64,000 nucleotides of DNA from NCBI RefSeq assembly GCF_000165485.1, contig NC_014623.1, forward strand, positions 9,256,893 through 9,320,892. The letters are read 5' to 3'. This document shows, in pieces, positions 57,030 to 64,000 of this stretch. The DNA is from Stigmatella aurantiaca DW4/3-1 (GTDB taxonomy: Bacteria > Myxococcota > Myxococcia > Myxococcales > Myxococcaceae). How positions within the stretch are numbered: position 1 is the stretch's first letter; the number at the start of each line of letters is the position of its first letter. The translations under genes were made by a program, and so were the position numbers. Below the pieces are notes generated by a model. That model was not told the origin of the DNA. It did no database searches and saw only the letters and a program-made list of their open reading frames with translations.

Positions 57030-57150
57030 GGCGGAACGAGGACCGGGGAAAACGGACGAAGCGTGCTTATCACCGAGCCTGCGGGCCAGTCCTGAAGAGT
57101 TCGCACCGGTCCGCCTGCCTCCCGGACAGGCAGCCCCCAGGTCCGGGCCC

Positions 57151-57188
57151 TGAAACGAAACGGGCGGCCCCCGGAAGGAGCCGCCCGT
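57151..57188 (-). terminator. Rho-independent terminator after the metalloprotease gene
   Basis: On the minus strand, perfect 9-bp arms ACGGGCGGC and GCCGCCCGT enclose 11 nt and are followed by TTTCGTTTCA. It lies 30 nt beyond the metalloprotease stop. Confidence 0.85.
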
Positions 57189-57218
57189 GGAATGCCCCTC
57201 TCTGGGGGGGACGAGCGC

Positions 57219-58034
57219 TTACGGATACAGGGCGCGCGCGCCGGTCTTGTCGGAGCTGGTCAGCACGAGGTCACCCGTCTGGGTGCCCTTGCACTGGGGG
57301 TAGTGCATGACCGAGCTGGAGTCGTAGTTGGTCAGCCCACGCCAGTTCGCATCCTCGTAGCAGCCAGTGCTGCTCAGCCGGGTGTGCTCGTGGCGGAAGC
57401 CGAGCGTGTGGCCCAGCTCGTGGCGCAGCACGCCCGTGAGCGTCCACACGCCCAGGTTGCCGAAGGCGCTGCTGTCGATGAGCACGTTGCGGCTGGAGCG
57501 GCTGGAGTTGGGGAAGAAGGCGCGCGCCGTGTACCCCGCGCCGGAGACCTGACGCACGTCGAACACGACGTTGGCGTTGCTGGCCGTGCAGTTGCCGTCC
57601 TGGCCGCTGGAGTGCACGAAGTTGACGCGGGCGGTGGCCTCCCACGCGGCGGCGGCATTCGTCATCGCCGTCACCACCGCGTTGTACCGGCTGCCGAAGG
57701 ACGACTGGCTGATGCAGTAGGTGATGTTCGCCGCCTGGGTGGTGTTCCACTTGATGTCGGTGGAACCCGTGCGGTAGACGGCCAGGCCGCCCGTGGAGGT
57801 GCCGAGGTCGCCCTGGGCAAAGCCGTCATAGAACTCGCGCAGCTCCGCCTCGGTGCCCAGCGCGATGTCACCGTCGACGATGAACGCGCCCTCGGGATCC
57901 TGCTGAGCGCTCGCGCGGAACTCCTCCCACGAGGGAAGGACCTGCGTGGGGGCGGCCTGCTCGGCCTCGGGACCACAGGCGGAACCCAACAGCGCAACAC
58001 CCGCCAGAACGGCAACTGAACGGAACTTCGACAT
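57219..58034 (-). CDS. Secreted zinc metalloprotease, HEIGH/M57-like
   Basis: ATG 58034 with GAGG 9 nt upstream opens a lipoprotein-type signal (LAGVALLGSACGPE). The 271-residue protein has a prodomain-like segment and a metzincin-type site HELGHTLGFRHEHTR (about residues 200-214), with the third His and following Glu, and a Met-turn SVMHYP. This matches small M57-like proteases common in myxobacteria. It should be exported, cleave its own N-terminus or other proteins, and act in the periplasm or outside. The frame back to 58190 is rejected for lack of a start site. Confidence 0.88.
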   Translation of the reverse strand: MSKFRSVAVLAGVALLGSACGPEAEQAAPTQVLPSWEEFRASAQQDPEGAFIVDGDIALGTEAELREFYDGFAQGDLGTSTGGLAVYRTGSTDIKWNTTQAANITYCISQSSFGSRYNAVVTAMTNAAAAWEATARVNFVHSSGQDGNCTASNANVVFDVRQVSGAGYTARAFFPNSSRSSRNVLIDSSAFGNLGVWTLTGVLRHELGHTLGFRHEHTRLSSTGCYEDANWRGLTNYDSSSVMHYPQCKGTQTGDLVLTSSDKTGARALYP

Positions 58035-58346
58035 GGGGGATGACCTCGTAACGTCGTTGAACACGCGGGGACGGTCGGGGGACGACCCCGTCCAGCGCGT
58101 GACGCGTTCGTAGCAATCTCCAGGCCAACCTCTAAACGTTGGAAAACCCAGGATATAAGAATCGGAATCGCACAAAACTGGAGCAGCCATGCTCCACCGT
58201 CTTCCCGATCTGTTCTCGTTTCCACGGCTCAGGGAAGAAAAAGAAGTCTAAAATTCAACGACTTAAGCCTTCTCGGGGGACTGTCCGAAAAGAGGACATG
58301 GGGGGTGTCCGTTTTGAGGTCATCCCCCGCGCTTCACGCCGGGGCC
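58035..58346. other. AT-richer intergenic region with two related 17-bp motifs
   Basis: About 310 bp, distinctly less GC-rich at 58130-58270 than its flanks, with no open frame supported. Two 17-bp motifs lie at its end near the DUF2293 stop. Confidence 0.6.
58282..58322 (+). repeat. Pair of 17-bp TGTCC motifs
   Basis: TGTCCGAAAAGAGGACA (58282-58298) and TGTCCGTTTTGAGGTCA (58306-58322), 24 bp apart start to start. The five differences are all A/T swaps. Such spaced TGTCC..GAGG.CA units resemble end repeats of IS21-type elements. Confidence 0.5.
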
Positions 58347-59036
58347 TCACCTCGGCTGGGGCGGGTGCTCCACGGCGGTGCACAAGGCGCAGGCGGAGGG
58401 GGCGTGCGGCACTTCCCGGCGGTGCACCTCGAGCAGGGCGCGGGAGATCTCCGCCAGTTCGCGGCGCACCTCGCGGCGGGCCCCCTTCACCCGGGCGATG
58501 CGCATGTTGTCGTAGGCGGTCGTCTGGTGGCGCAGCCAGGCGATGACGGCGGCCTCGGCCCGGCGCTCCAGGGGAATGCGCTCGGTCCGCGCCACGGTGC
58601 CGCTGCCCACGGGAATGGCGTGGGCCGTCACCGCCACGGCCAGCCGCTTGGCCAGCGCGGTGAACGTCGAGGAGAAGCGGAGGAAGCGCAGCACGGCGTT
58701 GGCGAACTCCACCTCATATTCGGCCTGCTCCCGCTCGCGGCGGGCCACGTCCGAGGCGCGGCGCTTCGCATAGGCGGGGGTGGCGCGCTCGGCCTCCAGC
58801 CCGGCGCGGGCGGCCTGAATGTGGGCCTCCGGCGCCCAGACGCCCCGCGAGAAGAGCTTGCGGCCCACCTTCTCCACCACCGTCCAGCTGGGGCCGGCGG
58901 CCTTCACCCGGCGGGTGAGCCCCGCATCCCCGGGCGGCAGCAGGGCCCAGCCCGCGGGAGGGGTCAAGAGGGAGCCATCGGGGGCACGCACGCGGCGCGG
59001 ATCCGGGGTGGGGGCAACCGTCAGGGAGTCAGGCAT
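58347..59036 (-). CDS. DUF2293-domain protein
   Basis: The 229-residue cytoplasmic protein has the DUF2293 core: WTVVEKVGRKLFSRGVWAP early, then VGSGTVARTERIPLERRAEA and AVIAWLRHQTTAYD (about residues 140-180), followed by a basic helical stretch. The core Arg/Lys-rich helices suggest nucleic acid contact, but no function is established. It ends with a CALCTA Cys pair. ATG 59036 has only weak upstream purines. It stands alone between the metalloprotease and RNase Z genes. Confidence 0.85.
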   Translation of the reverse strand: MPDSLTVAPTPDPRRVRAPDGSLLTPPAGWALLPPGDAGLTRRVKAAGPSWTVVEKVGRKLFSRGVWAPEAHIQAARAGLEAERATPAYAKRRASDVARREREQAEYEVEFANAVLRFLRFSSTFTALAKRLAVAVTAHAIPVGSGTVARTERIPLERRAEAAVIAWLRHQTTAYDNMRIARVKGARREVRRELAEISRALLEVHRREVPHAPSACALCTAVEHPPQPR

Positions 59037-59199
59037 GGGACAGGGCGCGGCTGCATAGCGTAACGGGCGTCAGCAGGGGAAGCGCGCTTCCGTCCAAGCC
59101 TGCTAAATGGCTCCCAGCGTGTGCGCCCGTGGTGCCCTCCCTTGCCCGGGAGGCCGGGACGTGGGCGCGGGAGACTCTCGTTCCGTGGGAAGTGCCGGC

Positions 59200-60123
59200 A
59201 TGTCCCTCCTCAGACTCACTTTCCTTGGCACCTCGGCCGCGCAGCCCACCCTGCACCGCAACCTCTCGGGGCTCGCGGTGAAGGCGGACGCGGATCTGCT
59301 GCTGTTCGACTGTGGCGAGGGCAGCCAGCGGCAGATGGTGCGCTTTGGCACCGGCTTCACCGTGGAGGCCGTCTTCTTCACGCACTTTCACGCGGACCAC
59401 TACCTGGGCATCATCGGCTTTCTGCGGACGCTGGGGATGATGGGCCGCGAGCACCCCATCCAGCTCTATGGCCCGCCCCCCGCGCGGCGGCTGCTGCACC
59501 AGGCGGTGCACCTGGGGGTGGACACGCTGTCCTTCCCGGTGGAGATCCACGAGTTGAAGGATGGGGACCGCGTCCGCCGGTCCGGCTACTCCGTGCAGGC
59601 GGTGGGGGTGGACCACCGCATCAACGCCCTGGGGTACGTGATGGAGGAGGACGGACGGCCCGGGCGCTTCCACCTGGAGAAGGCGCGCGCGCTGGGCGTG
59701 CCCGAGGGGCCCTACTTCGGCAAGCTCCAGCGGGGCGAGGCGGTGACGCTGGAGAACGGCACCACGGTGCGGCCCGAGGACGTGCTGGGCGCCTCACGGC
59801 CCGGCAGGAAGCTGGTCATCTCCGGGGACACGCGGCCGTGCACCTCCCTGGCGCAGGCGGCGAAGGACGCGGACCTGCTGGTGCACGAATCCACCTTCAG
59901 CGACGACGAGCAGGAGCGGGCCCTGGAGACGCGGCACTCCACGGCGCGCGAGGCGGCGCGGGTGGCGCGCGACGCGGGCGCCCGGCGCCTCATCCTCACG
60001 CACCTGTCCAGCCGGCACGACACGGACCCCTCGAAGCTGCTGGGCCAGGCCCGCGAGGAGTACACGGGGCCGGTGGAGGTGGCCCACGACGGGCTCACCG
60101 TGGAGTTGCCGCTCCGGGACTGA
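59200..60123 (+). CDS. rnz: Ribonuclease Z
   Basis: The 307-residue short-form enzyme cuts the 3' trailer of tRNA precursors. The metallo-beta-lactamase fold is clear: FLGTSAAQPT at the start, FDCGEGSQ, metal site FTHFHADHYLG (HxHxDH, about residue 65), and later GDTRPC, LVHESTF and ILTHLSSRH. Start ATG 59200 (MSLLRLTFLGTS) matches the family's usual beginning; the frame to 59107 does not. Its last 29 nt overlap the convergent hydrolase gene. Confidence 0.95.
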   Translation: MSLLRLTFLGTSAAQPTLHRNLSGLAVKADADLLLFDCGEGSQRQMVRFGTGFTVEAVFFTHFHADHYLGIIGFLRTLGMMGREHPIQLYGPPPARRLLHQAVHLGVDTLSFPVEIHELKDGDRVRRSGYSVQAVGVDHRINALGYVMEEDGRPGRFHLEKARALGVPEGPYFGKLQRGEAVTLENGTTVRPEDVLGASRPGRKLVISGDTRPCTSLAQAAKDADLLVHESTFSDDEQERALETRHSTAREAARVARDAGARRLILTHLSSRHDTDPSKLLGQAREEYTGPVEVAHDGLTVELPLRD

Positions 60124-60988
60124 CGGACAGGTGCTCCCGGATGAGGGCCGCCACCTGTCCGGGGGCCTCCAGGGGCGCGAAGTGCCCTACCCCGGGCAGG
60201 TAGCTGACCTGGGGGGGATGCTCGAACCAGGGCTCCAGCCCTTGGGTGAGCTCGAGGCCCAGGGCGTCATCTTCCTTTCCCCAGATGAGCCGGAAGGGGG
60301 CGCGGATGCGGGGCGTGCGCCGGGAGCCTCTTTGGAAGAGCAGGCGCCGCGCGGCTTGCCGGTAGTACGCCAGCGCCGCGCTCGCCGCCTCCGGGCGCGA
60401 GAAGTTTCCAGCCAGGCGCGCCAGGCGCTCTTCGGACACCTGGGCGGGGTTCACCAGGGCGCGGCGGATGAGCCGGGCCACGGCGGCGCCCCCCTGCTTG
60501 GAGAGATGGCGCTCCGGCAACCAGGGCACCTGGAAGTACGCGATGTACCAGGAGCGCAAGAGCTGGGCCGGGTTCCTCAGGTTCCGGACCATCACCTCCA
60601 TGTGGGGCGCGTTGACGGCCACCAGCCGGTCCACGGTCTCGGGGTGCCAGGCGGCCAGGTGAAAGGCGATGACGCCTCCCCAGTCATGCCCCACCACGTG
60701 CGCGGGGCGGTCTGGCTGAAGGTAGCGGGCCAGTTGCTGGATGTCCCGCGCCAGCGTGTCGATGTCATACCCGGACTTCGGCCGGTCCGTGCCCCCATAG
60801 CCCCGCAGGTCCGGCGCCACGGCCCGGAAGCCCGCGTCGCCGAGCACGGGCAGCACCTCGCGCCAGCTCTCCGATGACTCCGGGAAGCCGTGCAGCAGCA
60901 ACACGAGCGGCCCGTTCGAGGGACCTGCCTGGAGGGCCTGCATGCGCAGCGAAGGAAGCGGCAACGACAGCGTGGAGAGGGAACCCAT
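60095..60988 (-). CDS. Alpha/beta hydrolase, epoxide-hydrolase-like
   Basis: The 297-residue protein has the fold's oxyanion motif LLHGFPESSESW, the nucleophile region GHDWGG with Asp (about residue 100), typical of epoxide hydrolases and haloalkane dehalogenases, IWGKEDDAL with the acid-region Asp, and the catalytic His in LPGVGHFAPLE. Epoxide hydrolases open epoxides with water via an Asp-ester. Tyr residues in the cap (SWYIAYFQVP) fit that group. Its stop lies inside the end of rnz on the other strand. Physiological substrate unknown. Confidence 0.88.
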   Translation of the reverse strand: MGSLSTLSLPLPSLRMQALQAGPSNGPLVLLLHGFPESSESWREVLPVLGDAGFRAVAPDLRGYGGTDRPKSGYDIDTLARDIQQLARYLQPDRPAHVVGHDWGGVIAFHLAAWHPETVDRLVAVNAPHMEVMVRNLRNPAQLLRSWYIAYFQVPWLPERHLSKQGGAAVARLIRRALVNPAQVSEERLARLAGNFSRPEAASAALAYYRQAARRLLFQRGSRRTPRIRAPFRLIWGKEDDALGLELTQGLEPWFEHPPQVSYLPGVGHFAPLEAPGQVAALIREHLSVSPGAATPR

Positions 60989-61116
60989 GGGCCGGAGACC
61001 CTAGCCGGGCGCCCGTCGCGAAAAAGGGCTTCGCATGCCCAGACGTCCTGCGTCATACAAGACGCCGCTTCTCGAATGTCCTCCCCCCCCCTCCAGGACC
61101 ATGATGGACACCGGCC

Positions 61117-61890
61117 ATGTTTCCCATCAGTGACGACAACCCGACGCTGCGCACCCCGGTAATGACCTATGGCCTGCTGGGCCTCATCGTGGCGGCCTGG
61201 GCGCTGGTGCAAGGGGCGGGGTTCAACACCGTGGCGCTCGCCTCGAGCGTGTGCAACTGGGGCATGGTGCCCGGCGAGCTGACCGGGCGGGCGCCGCTGG
61301 GCTTCGCGGTGCCGCTGGGCGACGGGCTCGCGTGCGTCGTGGATGCCGAGCCGCTCAACTGGCTCACCCCGCTCACCTCCATGTTCCTCCATGGCAGCTG
61401 GGGCCACATCCTCGGCAACTGCCTCTTCTTCTGGGTCTTCGGCAACAACGTCGAGGACAGCATGGGGCGGGCGCGCTTCCTGGTGTTCTACCTGGTGTGC
61501 GGGCTGGTGGCCGCCGGGGCGCACGTGATGATCGATCCGGGCTCGCCCGTGCCCACCGTGGGGGCCTCGGGCGCCATCTCGGGGGTGCTCGGCGCGTACC
61601 TGGTGCTCTACCCGCGCGTGCGGGTGAAGCTGCTCTTGCCCCTCTTCATCATCTTCACCTTCGTCTCGCTGCCGGCCTGGGTGGTGCTCATCTACTGGTT
61701 CGTCCTCCAGGTCATCACCGGCCTGCCCCAGCTCATGACGCTCCGGCCAGAAGTGTCCGGGGGCGTGGCCGTGTGGGCGCACATCGGCGGCTTCGTGGCC
61801 GGCATGGTGCTCATCAAGCTGTTCGAGAACCGCAACTACACCTACCGGCGCACCTCGTGGCGCCACCGGCTGCACCCCGACCACCCCTGA
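61117..61890 (+). CDS. Rhomboid-family intramembrane serine protease
   Basis: The 257-residue protein has about six or seven membrane helices and rhomboid motifs: HGSWGHILGNCLFFWVFG (Asn and His of the oxyanion region), GASGAISGVLGAYL with the catalytic Ser (about residue 151), and AHIGGFVAG with the catalytic His (about residue 227). It should cleave membrane proteins within or near their helices. A 35-residue loop between helix 1 and the HGSWGH helix is typical. Upstream sequence has GGACC but no strong ribosome-binding site. The amidohydrolase gene follows 95 nt downstream on the same strand. Confidence 0.93.
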   Translation: MFPISDDNPTLRTPVMTYGLLGLIVAAWALVQGAGFNTVALASSVCNWGMVPGELTGRAPLGFAVPLGDGLACVVDAEPLNWLTPLTSMFLHGSWGHILGNCLFFWVFGNNVEDSMGRARFLVFYLVCGLVAAGAHVMIDPGSPVPTVGASGAISGVLGAYLVLYPRVRVKLLLPLFIIFTFVSLPAWVVLIYWFVLQVITGLPQLMTLRPEVSGGVAVWAHIGGFVAGMVLIKLFENRNYTYRRTSWRHRLHPDHP

Positions 61891-61985
61891 GGGGCCCGCC
61901 AACACCGTGGCCAGCGCCCGCCAGGTGCGCCACAGTGCCGCGCCCGCGCCCCGGCGTCCGGGGCGGGACCATGGCAGGTGTCTTG

Positions 61986-63674
61986 ATGCAACGTGTCCGG
62001 TATTCCCTCGCGGCGGTGCTCCTCGTGGCAGGCGTGGCCGGCTGTGCCCGGCGCGCCGCGGAGCCTTCCTCCTCGGCCTCTCCGGTGACGGTGTACGTCG
62101 CCCAGCAGGTGCGGACGCTCGACCCCGAGCGCCCCCGGGCCGAGGCCCTCGCCGTCCGGGGCGGCAAGGTGCTGGCGGTGGGCAGCCGGCAGGACGTGCT
62201 CGCCGCCGCGGGCGGTGACGCGCGGGTCGTGGACCTCGGCGAGGCCACGGTGGTGCCGGGCCTCACCGACGCGCACGGACACCTCGCGGCGCTCGGGCGT
62301 GCACTCGCCACGGTGAGGCTCTTGGAGACCCGCTCGCGCGCGGAGGTGCTGGAGCGCCTGGCCGCGGCCCCAGCGTCCGCCTACCAGGGCGACTGGCTCA
62401 TCGGCGGCGGGTGGGACCAGAACGACTGGCCGGAGAAGGCCTTTCCGGACCGCGCGGAGCTGGACGCGCGCTGGCCTTCCACGCCCGTGTCCCTCGGCCG
62501 CGTGGATGGCCATGCGCTGTGGGTGAACGGCGAGGCGCTGCGGCGCGCGGGCATCACCCGGAACACGAAGGACCCGGAAGGCGGCCGCATCCTGCGCGGC
62601 CCCGGCGGGGAGCCCACCGGCGTACTCGTGGACAACGCGATGGACCTCGTCTACGCCGTGATTCCGCCGCCCACGGACAAGCAGTTCGAAGCCCAGCTGG
62701 AGGCGGCCTTGGCCCGCTGCGCCCAAGGGGGCATGACGGGCGTCCATGACGCGGGCATGGACCTGCGCACCTTCCGCCTGCTCCAGCGGTGGGACGCCGA
62801 GGGACGGCTGCCCCTGCGCGTCTACGCGATGGCGGACGGCCAGGGCGCCGATCAGGAGGCCTACCTGGCCCAGGGGACCTTCCAGGGTGACCGGCTGACG
62901 ATGCGCGCGGTGAAGTTCTCCGCGGATGGGGCGCTGGGCAGCCGGGGCGCGGCGCTGCATGCGCCCTACAGCGACGAGGCGGGCCACCGGGGCCTGCTCC
63001 TGCTCACCCCGGAGCAGTACGAGGCGCGGGTGCGGGCCTTCACGGCGCGCGGCTTCCAGGTGGCCACCCATGCCATCGGAGACCGGGCCAACACGCTCGT
63101 GCTCGACACCTTATTAAAGGTGGTGGGCCCCGAAGGGGTCCGGGCCGGCCGGCACCGCGTGGAGCACGCGCAGGTGATGCGCCTGGAGGACATCCAGACG
63201 CTGGGGGCCCACGGCTTCATCGCCAGCGTGCAGCCCACCCACGCCACCAGCGACATGCCCTGGGCGGAAGCGCGCGTGGGCCCCGAGCGCATCCAGGGCG
63301 CCTACGCCTGGCAGCGGCTCAAGGCGGCGGGGGCCCCGTTGGCGCTCGGCAGCGACTTCCCGGTGGAGCGGCCGGACATGCTGGCCGGGCTCTACGCCGC
63401 GCGCACCCGGCAGGACGCCGCGGGGCACCCGCCCGGCGGATGGTTCCCGGCGCAGCGCCTCAGCGGGGAGGAGGCGCTGGAAGGCTTCACCCTGGGGGCG
63501 GCCTTCGCTGCCTTCGCGGAAACGTCCCGGGGGCCTCTGAAGCCCGGCATGGACGCGGACTTCGTCGCGCTCTCCGTGGACCCGGTGGACGCCCCCGCCC
63601 AGGAGCTGCTCACGGCCCGGGTCCGTCTCACGGTGGTGGCGGGGAACGAGGTGTACCCGGCCCCGGGACACTGA
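61986..63674 (+). CDS. YtcJ-type amidohydrolase lipoprotein
   Basis: ATG 61986 preceded by AGGTG at 5 nt opens a lipoprotein signal ([12 protein letters not shown]). The 562-residue protein is an amidohydrolase of the YtcJ/N-substituted formamide deformylase type: DAHGH metal site (about residue 95), a [12 protein letters not shown] segment, [15 protein letters not shown] and GSDFPVE as later metal ligands, and GMDADFVAL near the end. It should hydrolyse amide bonds of small compounds outside the cytoplasm. A start at 61971 is in frame; the longer frame to 61251 runs over the rhomboid gene and is rejected. Confidence 0.9.
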   Translation: MQRVRYSLAAVLLVAGVAGCARRAAEPSSSASPVTVYVAQQVRTLDPERPRAEALAVRGGKVLAVGSRQDVLAAAGGDARVVDLGEATVVPGLTDAHGHLAALGRALATVRLLETRSRAEVLERLAAAPASAYQGDWLIGGGWDQNDWPEKAFPDRAELDARWPSTPVSLGRVDGHALWVNGEALRRAGITRNTKDPEGGRILRGPGGEPTGVLVDNAMDLVYAVIPPPTDKQFEAQLEAALARCAQGGMTGVHDAGMDLRTFRLLQRWDAEGRLPLRVYAMADGQGADQEAYLAQGTFQGDRLTMRAVKFSADGALGSRGAALHAPYSDEAGHRGLLLLTPEQYEARVRAFTARGFQVATHAIGDRANTLVLDTLLKVVGPEGVRAGRHRVEHAQVMRLEDIQTLGAHGFIASVQPTHATSDMPWAEARVGPERIQGAYAWQRLKAAGAPLALGSDFPVERPDMLAGLYAARTRQDAAGHPPGGWFPAQRLSGEEALEGFTLGAAFAAFAETSRGPLKPGMDADFVALSVDPVDAPAQELLTARVRLTVVAGNEVYPAPGH

Positions 63675-63692
63675 CCCAAGGGCCTGGGGGCC

Positions 63693-64000
63693 TCACTTCT
63701 TCCCGCTGGGTGCCTTGGCCACCTTCCGCATCGACGCGAACAGCTTGATCATCGTGTCCGGCCGACAGAACGCGGTGTGCTGCACCCGCTCATACCCGCG
63801 CTTGAAGAACTCCACGCGGATGGGCTTTCCCGGCAGGCAATCGAGCGTGAGCGAGACAGGGGTTTCCCCCTGATCGCTCCCGTCCACCTCGACGGCGACG
63901 CCCCCGGGCTGGGAGTAGACGACCAGGACCGAAGCCCCATCGAAGGACGACGTCTGCTCGGTGACCGTTCCATCCAGCCCCTCGGCGGACGTGGGGGCAT
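63693..64000 (-). CDS. C-terminal part of a PEGA-domain protein (5' end outside window)
   Basis: The frame is open to the window edge, so the gene continues beyond 64000. The visible 101 codons have a PEGA-type beta domain (VAVEVDGSDQGETPVSLTL, then GKPIRVEFFKRGYE) and a Lys-rich tail ending KAPSGKK. PEGA domains occur at the ends of myxobacterial Ser/Thr kinases and envelope proteins, so a membrane kinase is a fair guess but the catalytic part is not in view. It converges on the amidohydrolase with 18 nt between stops. Confidence 0.75.
   Translation of the reverse strand, partial: APTSAEGLDGTVTEQTSSFDGASVLVVYSQPGGVAVEVDGSDQGETPVSLTLDCLPGKPIRVEFFKRGYERVQHTAFCRPDTMIKLFASMRKVAKAPSGKK

Noticed and set aside
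50031-57095. Two frames of about 1000 codons antisense to the GAF/PAS kinase and purL
   Set aside because: Both are shadows of genes with complete motif sets; neither has a start site or a recognisable domain.
61251-63674. An 807-codon version of the amidohydrolase
   Set aside because: The extension overlaps the rhomboid gene in another frame. The lipoprotein signal begins at 61986.

Overview
The window is high-GC, densely coded bacterial DNA. Its gene content points strongly to a myxobacterium of the Cystobacterineae, in the Stigmatella, Archangium or Myxococcus neighbourhood. Pointers are many multi-domain hybrid histidine kinases, several Hanks-type Ser/Thr kinases, paired DUF5985 membrane proteins, many lipoproteins, a choice-of-anchor A surface protein and a lipoprotein toxin with an immunity gene. 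The organism assignment is inference; no rRNA or tRNA gene was seen.

Bases 1-22.8 kb are a signalling block. It opens with the tail of a CheB/CheR/PAS-type protein, a hybrid kinase overlapping it by 4 nt, an intact CheB and a one-domain response regulator. An AarF/UbiB kinase, a Ser/Thr kinase with PilZ-like, J-like and TPR-like parts, a REC-PAS-GAF-kinase-REC protein and a DUF5985 trio follow. Next is a minus-strand operon of four genes, each overlapping the next by 4 nt: a 2142-residue kinase with 11 tandem 92-residue HAMP units, CheR, a CheB-like protein lacking the catalytic serine, and a REC-PAS protein. A hypothetical gene and a GntR regulator close the block.

Bases 23.6-41 kb are mixed functions: a short-chain fatty acid transporter, exported lipoproteins, a glycosyltransferase, a divergent membrane pyrophosphatase, small regulators, a cold-shock protein, a STAS/anti-sigma pair behind a large surface lipoprotein, and an Rrf2 regulator with two dyad operators followed by an NDH-2-like flavoprotein.

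Bases 41.1-50.1 kb are the accessory hot spot. A module of a Ser/Thr kinase facing an Imm52-like immunity gene and a lipoprotein toxin with a Tox-REase-5-like C-terminus is intact once. A second copy has an intact kinase but a truncated immunity gene and a toxin gene broken by three kinds of lesion. A 90-bp kinase scrap remains of a third. A 1.2-kb segment bounded by 27-bp inverted repeats sits between the broken immunity and toxin genes of copy two and carries a headless relative of the GntR gene found 25 kb away. The toxin architecture resembles the SitA lipoprotein toxins of Myxococcus, which are moved between kin by outer membrane exchange; that link is inference.

Bases 50.1-64 kb return to ordinary genes: a GAF/PAS kinase, purL, a secreted metalloprotease, a DUF2293 protein, RNase Z, an epoxide-hydrolase-like enzyme, a rhomboid protease, an amidohydrolase lipoprotein and the end of a PEGA-domain protein that runs out of the window.
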